This document shows positions 1-11,972 of a stretch of 64,000 bases of DNA, piece after piece; positions within the stretch are counted from its first letter, which is position 1, and each line of letters starts with the position of its first letter. Location: positions 4,082,335-4,146,334 of the forward strand of contig NW_002060947.1 in assembly GCF_000150275.1 (NCBI RefSeq). The letters run 5' to 3'. The translations under genes were made by a program, and so were the position numbers. This stretch comes from Trichoplax adhaerens. Taxonomy: Eukaryota; Placozoa; Uniplacotomia; Trichoplacea; Trichoplacidae. The notes beneath the pieces are model-generated. The model saw only the letters and a program-made list of their open reading frames with translations. It did no database searches and was not told where the DNA came from.

Positions 1-26
1 ATCGATATAAATTTACTTTATTACAG

Positions 27-592
27 ATCTGGAGAACAGACCTGCTTACAATGTATCGATCAACACCCTAATCAACCCCACGTTGCTATAACTGGTAGTC
101 ATGATGGTTCTATCATTATTTGGGATCTTCGCCAAGATAAATACCCAACAGTTGTTCTAAAAGCCCATATGAGTACAGGTATAGAGTAAAAAATATTCAG
201 TTCTTTAATCGAATTTATGTGTTATAGTTTTTAAATTGCAATGTTAATATAATAATTTATGTTACACTTTAGTTTGGGAAGTCAGATTCCATCGTCACTT
301 CCCAAATAACTTATTTACTTGCTCTGATGATGGCTCAATTTGGCACTGGGATGGATCTTTGATTACTTCTACTAATTTACCAACATCTATCCGTAACTTT
401 TCCGATATTGAACCTGCCAATGCTACAAATCCTTGGTTGATCAGTGATGTTATAAGAAACAAAATAAGAATTACCAGTGTTGCTCCTCACAATAAATTGC
501 CTATTAATAGCTGTGACATCATAAATCAGGACTTGATATGTGGGACCGATGGCGAAGCAATAATAATTGCGCAAGATCTACTACTGAAATAA
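27..592 (+). CDS. NUP43: NUP43 nucleoporin, C-terminal exons (partial)
   Basis: Last two coding exons of a WD40-repeat gene whose 5' part lies left of the window. Exon 27-178 follows an acceptor (TTACAG) and ends at a GT donor in phase 1; exon 273-592 follows TTTAG and ends in TAA. The first exon carries GSHDGSIIIWDLRQ, a WD repeat. The second opens with VWEVRFH, then FTCSDDGSIWHWDG, and closes with RIRITSVAP and LICGTDGEAI. These match the order and wording of the C-terminal half of vertebrate NUP43 as I know it (VWEVKFH, SEDGSLWHWD, CGTDAEAI). NUP43 is a seven-bladed propeller subunit of the NUP107-160 Y-complex of the nuclear pore and is also found at kinetochores. About 155 residues are visible. 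The family assignment is secure; only the end is present. Confidence 0.88.
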
Positions 593-3500
593 AACAGCCA
601 GCATCATGACGATTCCTTGAGAAAAATCTGTACAAATTTTTTCAGTAGTATATTACTAATGTGGTCGATATATTCTGCTCATATTATTAATTACCTACGC
701 CATTCTAAAAATTTATTTGATATTTCTTGAAGTATTTAATGGTAATTATTGTATATTATCAATTCTTGAATTGTATGATCCAAGACTGATGTTGTTTTCC
801 CTGATAAAGCGGAAGTATTGTTTCATAGCTTAACATAAAACAAATTTGGGACATACGAGTAGATTGCACTATCATGACAATTGTATCACATCTTCAAGTC
901 AGCACTTCATTTTCGACGTTAATTACTCCATCAATAAAATTTAAGTACATTCATGATAACGTCGAATCTAATATAATACCGCAAAGATATAAAGTCTAAT
1001 ATTCGTACGCTAAATTTCATCATAAGAATACACTTATTCCCTGAGAAATTAGTTGTTGAAGTACGACCTGTACATATTTGCACTGTAGTCTCCAAATGGC
1101 AATTATTTTCTAGAGAGAATGATGTCATTATCATGGGATGGGTGTCGCGAATGGTGGATTGCCAAACAGATATGATCCATCATGGAACAAACGATATTAT
1201 TTAACGACTATCAATATTTTTCACTTTATTGTTTAATGTAGGTCTTGATTTAAATATTTTTGAGCAAAGAATTTTAAATTTAATACTTGAAGAATGTTTA
1301 CCAGTACTTAGTATATTTAGTAAATAAAGCATACATTTACCTTGGTAACGACTATACACACCATTTACATGTGCTTATACGTATGATCGTGAAAATGATA
1401 AATTAAAATTTCAATAGTATTCCAACATATTAATATTAATCTTGACACCTTTTGCTAAATACTTTCAAAATCCAATTATATATCTAAATAAAATCTATTT
1501 CATTAGTACATTTCTTTCTATACTCATGAATATTAAAGCAATAAGGAAAACTTTAACAACCCCTTCAAATAGTTGTTTAACTTTCTTAATAAACAGAAAG
1601 ATATTAATTCCTTTGTGCGCTATGAAAATATTTTTCGATATTAATAATAGCAACTTTTAATAGACACGCTTTCATTTTTCCATTTTAAAAAATAGTAAGG
1701 CTACGTAATCAAATTTATAATGTCTGTGATGTAATAACTACGTAATCATTTTTCTTTACAAGCAGAACGATAAAGAAACTTAGAAGAATTTGGCTCAGGA
1801 ATGCAATTATACAAAAATTGCTATTTCGATAAATATTTAGTTTTCCCATAAATACCGTGACGGTAGATGGCACGGTAAATGTACATATACAAAGCATTAA
1901 GTTAGTTTTATTAGCTTTCCTCCAATAGCATTAGGGTTAAAGTATATAAATGTGAGGGAGAAACGTGATACATTTGATTAATTTTTTTTTTAATTATCTG
2001 ATAAAAATTTTAAAACTTTATAGCGCATGAATACTGTTACAGGTGATATTTATGCGATTGTGAATGCTTTAGAACATTTAATATTAGGTAGTATTGCCGT
2101 GAAGAAGATTATTTATAGTTGAGAAATAACGAATATCATAAGGCAGGATTCTTCTTAAAAAACTATCGTAGCTAATAGACCGACAATAAGCTTCATTTTG
2201 TCATAAGCCGTACAAAACTAAAATTAATAAAAAGATATTCCTAGGTTAAATGAATGAATGCTTAATATTTAAGCTCGTATACTTCTTACGCCGTTGTTAA
2301 AACAAATAATAAAAACTAAAAGTATACCTCAAAGCTCATATTCATGTTCAATTATAAATAAGCGTATACTGATATTCCCGCGTACGTGCACATGCGGGTA
2401 TTTAGTTATTACTCATTACTGCTGAAGAGGTACTCGTATTTAAACAGAGCGACCCATATAATAACAATGAGATTAATTCATATCAGTTTTTGAGTTAAAT
2501 TATAATTTAATTAATGATATTAAGCTAGCTCATTTAAAATTTACCCTAATCCTGTATTACTATTCATGGATTTATTCTGTTATAGTCAAGTTAGACGCAC
2601 AATAGAATACAAAATAAAATGTATCCAATTAACTGAAGCACAGTAAATAAGCTGGCTATCCCGTGTGTCAGGCTCGAAGCTGCTAGTACTTAGATCCTAC
2701 ATTGGTATTACTGTATCAATACAGTAATGATAATGAATTATAAATTACTAGCCATAACAACCGCCACTTTTCTGATGTTTAAATTCTGGTATCATTATTT
2801 ACTTAAGTAGTAGTTTACGATTCTTATATTCTCAGCATATCTATACTGACAGTAGTAATTGCCGTTATAAAGTTATTTCAGTAATTTCCTTTACTATGCG
2901 CCGTAACGATCTAATTCTATTTGCTGTATAATATGTGTAATACAAGTATGTGAAAAGTCTAAGAATATTAAACCAGGTAGAAATTCATGATAACGCCATC
3001 TGGTATTTGAAATTACGCACCATGAATTCACTTTTTACAGTTAATTCGCTCATCACTAGTGCATACTATATAGGATTTAGCAATTTTTATGAAAGTAGTT
3101 AGAAGAAACATACGCATAAGAGCCAATTATCAGTGTTACACAAAATGCTTTTATTTTGATAATTCTAATGTTGGAGGTACTTAGTAGCTACATATTTTTC
3201 TTGCAAGTCAACAATGAAGACCAGTAATCTACTTGAGTATGAGTTACAAGTTCATCTGAAACATTTTTAATTTAATTTAATTATTTCAAATATTCAGACA
3301 ATAATGTACCTATGATTACAGTACATTAAATACAATATTAACTTCAAATCAGTCGTACTTGACAGCACTGTACTTAAAAATTAAAAGAGTTGAAAGTTTA
3401 GAATAAGATATCCTTTTGCTAGAAATTATAGTACGCATTTGTATACAATATCATCCACATAACAGTAGAAATATGATTAACGATTACTATCGAATATTGA

Positions 3501-4130
3501 TTAGCTTAGAGAACAGATAATAATTCCTAGAATATTAGTTTTATCAATTTTGCAAGTGTGGACAAGGCCTATTTCAAAGAATTACAAATTATACGAATTA
3601 TGAATCATTTCGTAAATTTTAATAGCACTCTCCCTCAGTCCTATTCATTACTTATAATACCGTACAGGGATAACATTCAAATATTATCAGTCAGAGACAA
3701 TATTTCAAATTATTTAGTCGAGACAGATTAATATCAATATTTCTCACATCTTATGGAATCATTATTATAATTGATATATATATATAATTACGAAAGTTTG
3801 GTCATAATATATCCATACCATTAGCTAATATTACATTTTATGTACTAATGTGGCGTACCAAATTTTATACAATAGTAACGTCTTTATAGAAGACAAAATT
3901 TATACTTGTGAAGGGTAACAATGGTAATCCGTTCACTATAATATCTACACTAAGGTGATTATAGCAACGCTTATACGGCCATTAATTGTTCCTAACGGAT
4001 AGACAAGGCGTGAACAGATGTAAGAACCCAGTAACAGGCTACTGTCTGTTTTGTGTAAATATAACTAAACCAAAAGCCAACATCAAAGTTGATGCAATTA
4101 ATTTTTTTTATATTGTGTCTTATTTTATAG
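593..4130. other. Intergenic stretch, no gene recognised
   Basis: About 3.5 kb between the NUP43 stop codon and the stop codon of the convergent ZC3H12 gene. The short open frames here (up to about 110 codons) have no recognisable motif or splice-bounded coding look and are AT-rich. A small 22-base inverted repeat (ATTACTGTAT, one spacer pair, ATACAGTAAT) lies at 2707-2728. Nothing else is supported. Confidence 0.6.
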
Positions 4131-7100
4131 CTATACAGCCCTATCAAAATAAGTTGCACCATGTTGTCTAGGTGGGGCACAAGGCGCTGGCCAATTCGAC
4201 ATGTCTGGTCTTCCTCTTTGTGGTGGTCGCGCCTGTGGCCTCTGTATTGGCTGTATACGATTAATAGTAGGTTGATTATTATTATAAGCTCTTGATCCAC
4301 GATGATCGAAGGATTGCTCATTGTCTATCGACAATGTTTGCAGTCTGGACTCCAAAGGTAATGGATGGGATTGCATTCTAAAATCATTTATGGATCGACC
4401 GGATTCCATTGCTTGATCTCCACATGACCATCCACGACTTTGAACCTCAGTATTGCTATTGTGAGCATACATACCAGATGAAGTATTCCCATTTGGATAC
4501 ATGCGTGTATCATAATCATTCCGTCCATGTTGCATTCGATGACTATCTGGGCCAGTCCTGTATGAGGAGTAACCTATATTTTGTCGTCCATAATCCTCTC
4601 TTCTACTATCATAACTAGAAAAGTGATTATTTGTATCTTTGTAATCCCAACCACCATTGAACTTAGGCCCACCAGATACAGGGCTTGGGCCAAATTCTCG
4701 AGCTACGATCCAATTTGAAGTGCCAGCAAACATATCCATGTTTGACTTGGTAGCAATTGATCCATCGTTCATCATAGGGTTAACAGGCGGCTTCATAAGA
4801 GATTCGCTGTGATCTTCTCTCAATTTTTCAGGATGAACATATTTACACTTATTCCCGTATGTACAACGTCGACCATAAGGACAGATCGTCGCTTCAGTAT
4901 CGGATTCCACACCGCTACATAAGAACATATCTAAAGTTGGACCATGACGACCTAATGGGTCTTCTACTGGCATAAAGGTATCGCCGACAAAAGAATACAT
5001 TAATAACTGCTTTTCTATTACCTTTCTCCATTTCGGTGATTCATGCTGTATATCACGAAAGTTATCATTTGAAACTATTATTCCGTCTTTTTCCGCAGCT
5101 AATTTGACTACGAAGTAATCATCGTGATGTGCTCGACGTTTGCCACGAACACGCCGTGATGGAGTAAAAACTAGAAATCCTTGTGATTCTAATTGTGTTA
5201 GTATATCTTGCTCACAAATAGGGGCATCAGGCTTTGGAGCTTCTTTGCGCCACTCAGGAACGAAAGCTGTGATTTCTCTATGACCACGATTCAAAAAGTA
5301 CTGCACGCAGACTTGTATCCCTCGACAAGAGAATATTTTTTTACCACCATGGCTATTGTTATTAATGTGATAAGAATAAAACATGTTTTTATTATTATTA
5401 ACATTAGAATAGGGTCATGTGATTTTGACGTCATATTGCATTATTCGAGTCGAAAGGTTGTAAGGTACAGTATAAATCCAATTAAACATATTATGATAAT
5501 AAAAACACATAACAATTGAGACTGCAATTTATTAATACACACAAATACGGTTGCTAAAGTATCAATAACACGTAAACACCTCTACTTATTTTATGGTATA
5601 CTGTATATTGAAGTAATTGAACTGATAATGAATTATATACTTTAACATATGTATAGTATAGTGCAAGATTCTCAGTAAAATATATTTATATATTTAGCAA
5701 TTTTCAACTAGAAACTGGAAATTTGAATTTAAAATTGTAATGTTGCTACGTGTATAATATAATAATACGCCTATCAAAAATCCTTTCTTTCATACAGTAT
5801 ACTGTATACTAATTTTCAACTTATCATAATCGAATGTTAACGTAGACATGATCGATGTATGACCAGGCTATAAACTAGGTGTATTAGGATTATAATTAAA
5901 AGCCACAGAACCGTTACGAAAATCCCTATATAGTACTGTACTGCAAGATAACTAAAAATACTGACGGATAGCTTATACAATGCGATATAGTACTCTGGTA
6001 TAACAATGTTGAAAGATATTTATACCGTATACTAAGTATTTTGGATTTTACTACTATTGTTAGTCAAGTGCTTACCTCATAGCTAAGTTGCTGCCATCAA
6101 TAACGATATGTTTATACTTTAATTTGACATTCTGATTTTTATCAACCTTTTCGGAAGAGTTGAACTGTTGAGCAATTTCTTCTAAAGATATTCTGTGCAT
6201 CTTTCCAGAAGAAACCTCTAAATCTTTGGCATTTTCAATAAGTTTCTTTAAGAAAGCATCTATACTTGGGAGCTAAGGACAAAGAAGCAGTTTCTAGATC
6301 AATTCTCTGACTATACAGCTACCATTAAGCAAAGCAAAATGTAACGATGGCAGCTATCAATTATACTCATTTATACGTTAGTATAAAAAGTCAAAAAATT
6401 GTTTTGAATTTTCGTCTAGCCACGTACTGTACTGTACTGTACTTTACCTGAAAGATGGGTGTGAAAAATAAAAAATTACAGTACAGTACAATACAATACA
6501 ATACTATACTATACTATACTTCTAGAGTAACTAATGCAGGGCAACATACACTATTGAAACTCCATACTGTAGTCGTATTGCTGTACTTGACAAAAATGTT
6601 TTACACCTGTCCCATTCTCCTGTGAGTCGCAACTAATCCGGTATAGTACTATAGCGAAAAAAAAAACTTGCCGTTGTACCGTTTCTTCGATATGTTATTA
6701 CTTATAACAATACTGTATAGTATGTTACATAATGTTCAGAGCACAGTATTCATTCAGTGACGTCTGTATGGTAGTATGTAGCGCTTAACGCTGGGTCTTT
6801 TTTTTTTTTATCGTAAAAAAAATATTCTATTTTTATGAAATTTTCAAGATTTACTTTCATCATTCAATCATTTCATTCAAAATAAGAATGCCGATCTAAT
6901 TTTAATATTTTCATCATCAATGTCAAGCAGTACACTTACACTTAATGACTGATCCAATTCTTGCAATACAAGCTTTACAACATCTTTTGAATAACCACTT
7001 TTCTTGGCAAAATTTTTCAACTGTTCTACAATCTCCTCACGCGATAAGTTTTCTTCTGAAGATCCTGAATACAGAGGACTTTCGTTACTATTGTCAAGAA

Positions 7101-7176
7101 CTTTGCCAGAACTAGACGTAGACGACCATGAGCGCGCAGTGATATAGTTATTCGGTAATAAATTACTATTCATCAT
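4131..7176 (-). CDS. ZC3H12: Regnase-like endoribonuclease (ZC3H12 family)
   Basis: Three exons: 7176-6940 (phase 0), 6272-6076 and 5352-4131, giving about 551 residues. Residues about 47-76 resemble the UBA-like N-terminal domain of the family (EQLKNFAKKSGYSKDVVKLVL). The PIN-like NYN RNase domain begins in exon 2 with IVIDGSNLAM (Asp138) and continues over the intron (codon split ATGAG/C) into SHGGKKIFSCRG. The other acidic catalytic residues are visible as HHDD (Asp222, Asp223) and SND (Asp241). LLMYSFVGDTFMP and DPLGRHGP follow as in human Regnase-1. A CCCH zinc finger of C-x5-C-x5-C-x3-H spacing is present (Cys302, Cys308, Cys314, His318). The tail from about 320 is low-complexity, rich in Gly, Asn, Arg and Tyr. 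Family members cleave stem-loops in mRNA 3'UTRs. Which vertebrate paralogue (A-D) is closest cannot be told; probably a pre-duplication single gene. Confidence 0.9.
6424..6525. repeat. GTAC/TACTG palindromic tract in ZC3H12 intron 1
   Basis: GTACTGTACTGTACTGTAC lies near 6425-6443, followed about 35 bases later by its inverted counterpart (TTACAGTACAGTACAATAC) and then a run of ATACT/ACAAT pentamers. The two arms could fold. It is the leftmost of many similar islands in the window. Confidence 0.75.
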
Positions 7177-8139
7177 ATTTGGGGGTTTATAGTCAATAAG
7201 TCTGTAATGTTAATTTATCCTACGTAATGGAGCGTTTAAAGAGTTGATCTTCTCTTCTGACTAAAAATTCAGTGCCGTCTTGAACGATCTACGATATGGA
7301 AAGGGTGACGAAAGCGGAGTATATTCCGGGTATGTTTTATCGCTGAATAAACGACTTGAAAGGGTCAAAATTGTGAAATCTTTTCGTTGAAAAAGTAATC
7401 AGATTTGTTCTTTCAATGCGGTACAGTACTACGCTGTACTTGAACTGATGTGATCTGTCATCAAAAAGGCAAGAATTGAAAAACGAAACAATTTATTAGT
7501 CAAAATCATTGCGTAAATTACAGTAAGTGAATTGTAAGCCAACAGCACCATTAGTAGGAAATAGACTCAAAACTGCGTAAAATGTCTTTGTAGACGCTTT
7601 TTAATGAAACGATAACGAATGTGCAATGGAATACTGGCGTTAGACTACATTCAAAATGTCAATTTCAATAACGTTTTCATCTTTCGATTGATACGTATGG
7701 TGCCACCGCACCATAGTCTATAGCGATCGTTAAAAAATACGCTTATGTAATTTCAGTAACGTGCGAATAGATTGGTATGTTGAACGAATGACAACGAGCA
7801 TGATCCATTTCTATGAACGTTTTAAACTAAGGAAGAGTAGAGACTTGGTGATGAAAAAACTGACGACATCGAGATCAAGTTTATAGCTTAAAATTGTTGT
7901 TTAGAAAAATCACTTTTCACTTACTTTCTACGATCGATTTTCTCAGCGAATAATTTCCATTCCCTTTTTTTTCTTCTTGTTCACAGTGTTTCTTACAGCA
8001 CGCTATGCTACAAACTAACACAATTTCTCCCTCCCAACGGGACTTATATACTATGTCAAAGCTTTGTATTGTACCTTTCTCAAGTGCACACCACTGTCTA
8101 GTATGGAACAGAAAGCAAATGCATAGTTCCGCGTTCAAG

Positions 8140-8315
8140 TCCTACCCGGTACTATACAGTATAGTGCCGCACCGCAGTGCACGTGTCTCAGTATCTACAG
8201 TACAGTACTGTAGTTAGGGCAGTACAATACTGTACTGTACGTACTGTAGATCAAACCCAAAAATAACAATAGCAGTACTGTACAGTACATTGTACTGTAC
8301 ACTGTACTGTACAAT
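8140..8315. repeat. GTAC-rich palindromic island
   Basis: Dense tract of overlapping TACTG and CAGTA pentamers (for example GTACTGTACAGTAC, TACAGTACAGTACTG, CTGTACACTGTACTGTAC). Almost every segment is self-complementary. It abuts the dispersed repeat at 8316. Confidence 0.8.
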
Positions 8316-8497
8316 CTGATTATTTTCGATGTCTATCCTTGGTTCAAAAATCAAAGTTGTATTCCGTTGAAATTCCTGTATAGTATTTATACATACCCTG
8401 AGTTATTAGGCTACAGCCAAGTATAGAATTGATCTAGTTTGGGCCTGATTTAGCTTATACAATTCTATGTTTTCAGGGTGCCATGGAAAAGAATCAT
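8316..8497 (+). repeat. Dispersed repeat of about 190 bp, copy 1
   Basis: Begins with CTGATTATTTT and ends near TTTTCAGGGTGCCATGGAAAAGA. The same sequence in reverse complement is at 17019-17211, sharing long blocks such as TTGGTTCAAAAATCAAAG, GTATTCCGTTGAAATTCCTG and TAGTTTGGGCCTGATTTA. By eye roughly three quarters of bases are identical. In both copies the CTGATTATTTT end touches a GTAC-rich tract. No coding capacity; a short non-autonomous transposable element is the simplest reading, but no terminal inverted repeats or target duplications were recognised. Confidence 0.75.
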
Positions 8498-8690
8498 AGT
8501 GTACACAGTACGTCAATAAATGAATTCCTACAATATATTGTACACTGTAACCTCGATGTGAAAGCAATGTTGTACACAGTATACGGTACTGTACGGTATA
8601 CAGTACTCTACGGTACTGTCAATACGGCAGTAATGAACAACGATCAAGTTTTACTTCCGGGTTCGGAAGAATTCCCGGAAGACGCAAGAT

Positions 8691-8752
8691 ACCCGTCTAC
8701 AGACACTATACTCGTCTACAGACACTATGCTCGTCGACAGACACTATACTGT
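8691..8752 (+). repeat. 21-bp minisatellite, three copies
   Basis: Three near-identical units of CGTCTACAGACACTATACT (with TATGCT and CGTCGACAG variants) in direct tandem, immediately left of a short GTAC-type tract. Confidence 0.8.
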
Positions 8753-9777
8753 ACATTGTACAGGCCTGTAAAGCGTCTATGATGAAACTTTGCCTTTCAG
8801 CGCTAGCCGGCATAGCTTTCGGGTATACGCTGGTAGTACATAATAGTAGTTCTTTTATCAATTCACTTTCGGATCATATGGAATATACTTTCGTCTTAAT
8901 GATATTGTTTAACAAACTATCCGCTTTTTGTCATATTATTAAAACTTAGCCAATAATAGTATAGTTGTAATTAGCTCCATTATTCATTTCTATCATTGTC
9001 GTACTGTACTGTACACAGTACGACACTAATCCTACACATTGCACTCGCATGAATGTCTACCGAAAATCGTCAATCTGTTTTTAATTACAATCAGTCAGAG
9101 CAATGGAAAGTAAAATAGAGAAAATATACGGCCTTAATTGAACCCTTAATAGAAAATAGAGGTGAGAAATGAGAATATAAAGAAGGCACATTCAATCAGT
9201 ATAGCGCTGCTACACCATCAATTATTACCTGTACCTCTTTGAGGTAATTTGTAATGGTGAACAGTCACGGACTCCATTTTTACTGTATAGATAGTATAGT
9301 CATCCATGACAGAATGAACCCGTATATGTTTGGGTCGTGCTCACCCTTTTTCCAATTTTGAAAAATTATCACTATTAAACTAGGCAAAAATACATTTTTA
9401 GGGGACTGTACTTGAGACATTCCGTAAAAAAAAAAAAATAGACACTCCCCTAGATATTTTACAGCAATATGTACAGACAGTACAGTACAGGAGTCATCGA
9501 CTACTGGAAACCACTAGAAGCATAGAGAATATACCTCTAAGAACTAGAAATTCCAAGTGTAGACGTAGTATTAACTTCAAAGAAAGTTATAATCAATTCG
9601 GAGAAAACCTCGGTAAAACATTACCAGACTGTCAATGGATTGGCCATAATACCGTAATAAAATATTTGCATAACCCTAAAATAAACTTCATATATAGCGT
9701 TCTGCATTCCCAAAAAATCAACACAAAACTAAATATAATGTACCACGCATGCGTAAAAAAGAACTTTCAGCGCATGT

Positions 9778-9995
9778 ACACTATTGTACAGTACATCCAG
9801 TGTACAGTACACTCACTCACAGTACTGTACTGTACAGTACAGTATGACGCTTCGCATTCGTGCACTCGTCTGCGCTGCCTCTTTAGCCTCGGACTGTCAG
9901 CTGCCAGGACAAAAACGAGAAGTGGAGTGCTTGCTAAATACAGTACAGTACAGTACAGTACGTACTGTACTGTGTACTGTAGCAAGCACTCCACT
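9778..9995. repeat. GTAC tract and large perfect-centre palindrome
   Basis: Two GTAC-rich segments. The first (9780-9845) is a run of CAGTA/TACTG units. The second (9921-9995) is one inverted repeat centred at 9960/9961: the left arm reads AGTGGAGTGCTTGCTA followed by CAGTA units, and the right arm reads the complementary TACTG units followed by AGCAAGCACTCCACT. The unique 15-16-base outer arms show it is a true palindrome, not just pentamer self-complementarity. Confidence 0.85.
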
Positions 9996-10133
9996 AAAAG
10001 CTCCTTCTGCAAAGTTCTTCTTCTTCAAGGCGACCCTGACTTGATTTCTAGCTCCTCCTCATAGCGCTGTCACTGGACTATAGTAACTGTATAAATCAGA
10101 GACGTTAAGCAATAAATTAAAGTATAGACTAAA

Positions 10134-11972
10134 ATGGGCTCCGGTAGGTCCAGATTAGCTGGAACTGCTAAGGAATTGAAAAAAGGGGCAACTAATCGAG
10201 TTAGCTCTCCAAGACATCCAGGACACAGAGATCCAGAACCAAGTAAAAATCAATGATGCGTGGTTAAGTTGAAATTTCCTTCACTTGCCACTATCGGCAG
10301 TAAATACGTAGCAACTTGATATATTCATGCTGGATACTGCATATAGTCATTATTGCTATTTATAATCTGCAAATACACCGCATGCATTTGTTGATGATCA
10401 ACATTTCTTGCAATTGTAAACCAATGGAGTTAACAGACAAGGCTAGTAACTACTGGCTAATGATATAACTCTACTGGATGCTATAGCTTGTAGTCTCTTG
10501 CCTTTAGCTACAGAATGCTATCATTATACTTTAATTACTCTGCAAATGGAATGCATCCAGTCAAGCCATTACAGCACTTTAGTTCATGTACAGAAATTTA
10601 CTCTGCTTACAGCGTATTAATGGTAATTTAAATACATCGTAATCATGCATACATTGCTACGTATATTGCATAGGTATCTCATCAGCCTTAACTAATGCGA
10701 ATTACATCTTGTAATTACTTCCCGATTTTTCAACTTCGACATACTCTTACTTAAATTTACTTATTTGACATGTTTATTTAGCATTCAAGCCGGAAGAGTT
10801 ACTCAAGAAGGATTCTACCTTAAATGAAAGATTAAAGGGTCTTAGAGCTCAATCAAGAAAAATTGAGGTCTTTAGTTTATCACGATAGTTACTAATGCTT
10901 AAATTTATTGTTAATTATATATTTTATTTTACTGCACTAGTGCATGCACATTCTTGTACTATATTACCCATATCCCACAGATAGCAAATTGATTCCACAG
11001 TTCCCTAAAGTATAAGCAGAGATAGTCTTATTACTTTACCTAGAACTGTAACTATTAAGCCATACCTTGCGTATACTGTATATCGGAGCTCTTATAATAA
11101 AAGTAAAGTATAACTCTAATACCTATAATTGTCTTCTACCAATTATGTATCAGCGGTTGCTGATCCATCGATTGATTTTAAGCTGTAAGAATTTGCCGAT
11201 CAAATACACTGCAGTATATCTTAGGTTGTCATAATCGGCAGCTAGGCTTAGAAAATTTAATATAGCCGCTGCAGTACTGTTATAAACAGTTATATAGATT
11301 AAAGATTCGTACAGTATACCTGAAGATTCCTCTTCAGCAAACAGCAAGAAAACCACCTACAATAATCCATTTACCTTAGAAAACTATAAAGTCACTAATC
11401 CGTCACAAACCATTGCAATTGCTTTTATAAATGCGCAGCATATAAAGTATGGCTAATCCGGATATTACCATGTATTTTTAAACAGTATACGTGTATTTTT
11501 GAGTAATAAGAATACAACAGTTACGATAACTTACCCTTTATCCAAGAGTACTTAGTATACGTCGCATCCAATGTCTCCACTAAAATTATTTAATTTGTAC
11601 GGTCAACAGATCTTAATATCGAACTTATTAATATGCCATATTGTACTTTTATTAAAGATCCATGAAAATTTTCCAAACGAAGAATTGGTAAATTTAGCAT
11701 CTAATCGAAAGGTGCTGGTAACAACTAAAACTATAGATCCATCCGCTTATAACAACTATACTCCCGATGAAGTTCCGCCTGGCAAGTTAAATATGGAACA
11801 ACTTGTTACGTTATTTACACTATATCAGCATAAATCAATGCCAGTTGAAGAACTTGCTGAAAAATTTAAAATAGATTCTAAGGTGGCCCAAGATTTAGTT
11901 GATAGTTTCGCGTTATTTTCCTCACTTCGCAAACCCGAGCAGCAACCTAAGCCTGCTAGTGAAGAAAACTGA
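10134..11972 (+). CDS. NDUFAF4: NADH dehydrogenase complex I assembly factor 4
   Basis: Three exons fit in phase: 10134-10242, 10782-10867 and 11658-11972, total about 169 residues against 175 in human. Exon 1 starts MGSGRSRLAG and holds SSPRHPGHRDPEP, like the conserved APRHPS segment near the N-terminus of human NDUFAF4; exon 2 gives FKPEELLKKDSTLNERLKGL. Exon 3 has VPPGKLNMEQLVTLFTLY then ELAEKFKIDSKVAQDL and FALFSSLRKPE, lining up with the human KGKISIVEALTLL and YQLEQKDVNSLLKYFVTF part. The protein is a matrix-side complex I assembly factor working with NDUFAF3. The MG start would allow N-myristoylation, as proposed for HRPAP20/NDUFAF4; this is inference. The donor of exon 2 (GAG/GTCTTT) is weak, so that junction is the least certain. 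Confidence 0.82.

Larger units (their letters stand above)
7177..10133. other. Intergenic region between ZC3H12 and NDUFAF4, repeat-rich
   Basis: About 3 kb between two divergently transcribed genes, so it should hold both promoters. The left third is plain AT-rich sequence. From 8120 on it holds GTAC-rich tracts, a 21-bp minisatellite, a dispersed repeat copy and a large palindrome (listed separately). Open frames at 8005-8217, 8483-8782 and 9666-10064 are composed largely of these repeats (Tyr-Cys-Thr-Val runs) and are not accepted as genes. Confidence 0.6.

Noticed and set aside
7291..7331. Short plus-strand exon-like segment (MERVTKAEYIP then a GTATGT donor)
   Set aside because: Only 11 codons and no following exon recognisable; may be part of a divergent transcript, but unsupported.
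7917..8138. Possible HIT-type zinc finger (VCSIACCKKHCEQ) on the minus strand
   Set aside because: Only half of a finger is present, no partner cysteine pair is spaced correctly, and the upstream part is repeat sequence; probably chance.
9666..10064. Overlapping open frames of 81-132 codons on both strands
   Set aside because: They are translations of CAGTA/TACTG repeats (Tyr-Cys-Thr-Val-Gln runs) on both strands of a palindrome, so open reading reflects repeat composition.
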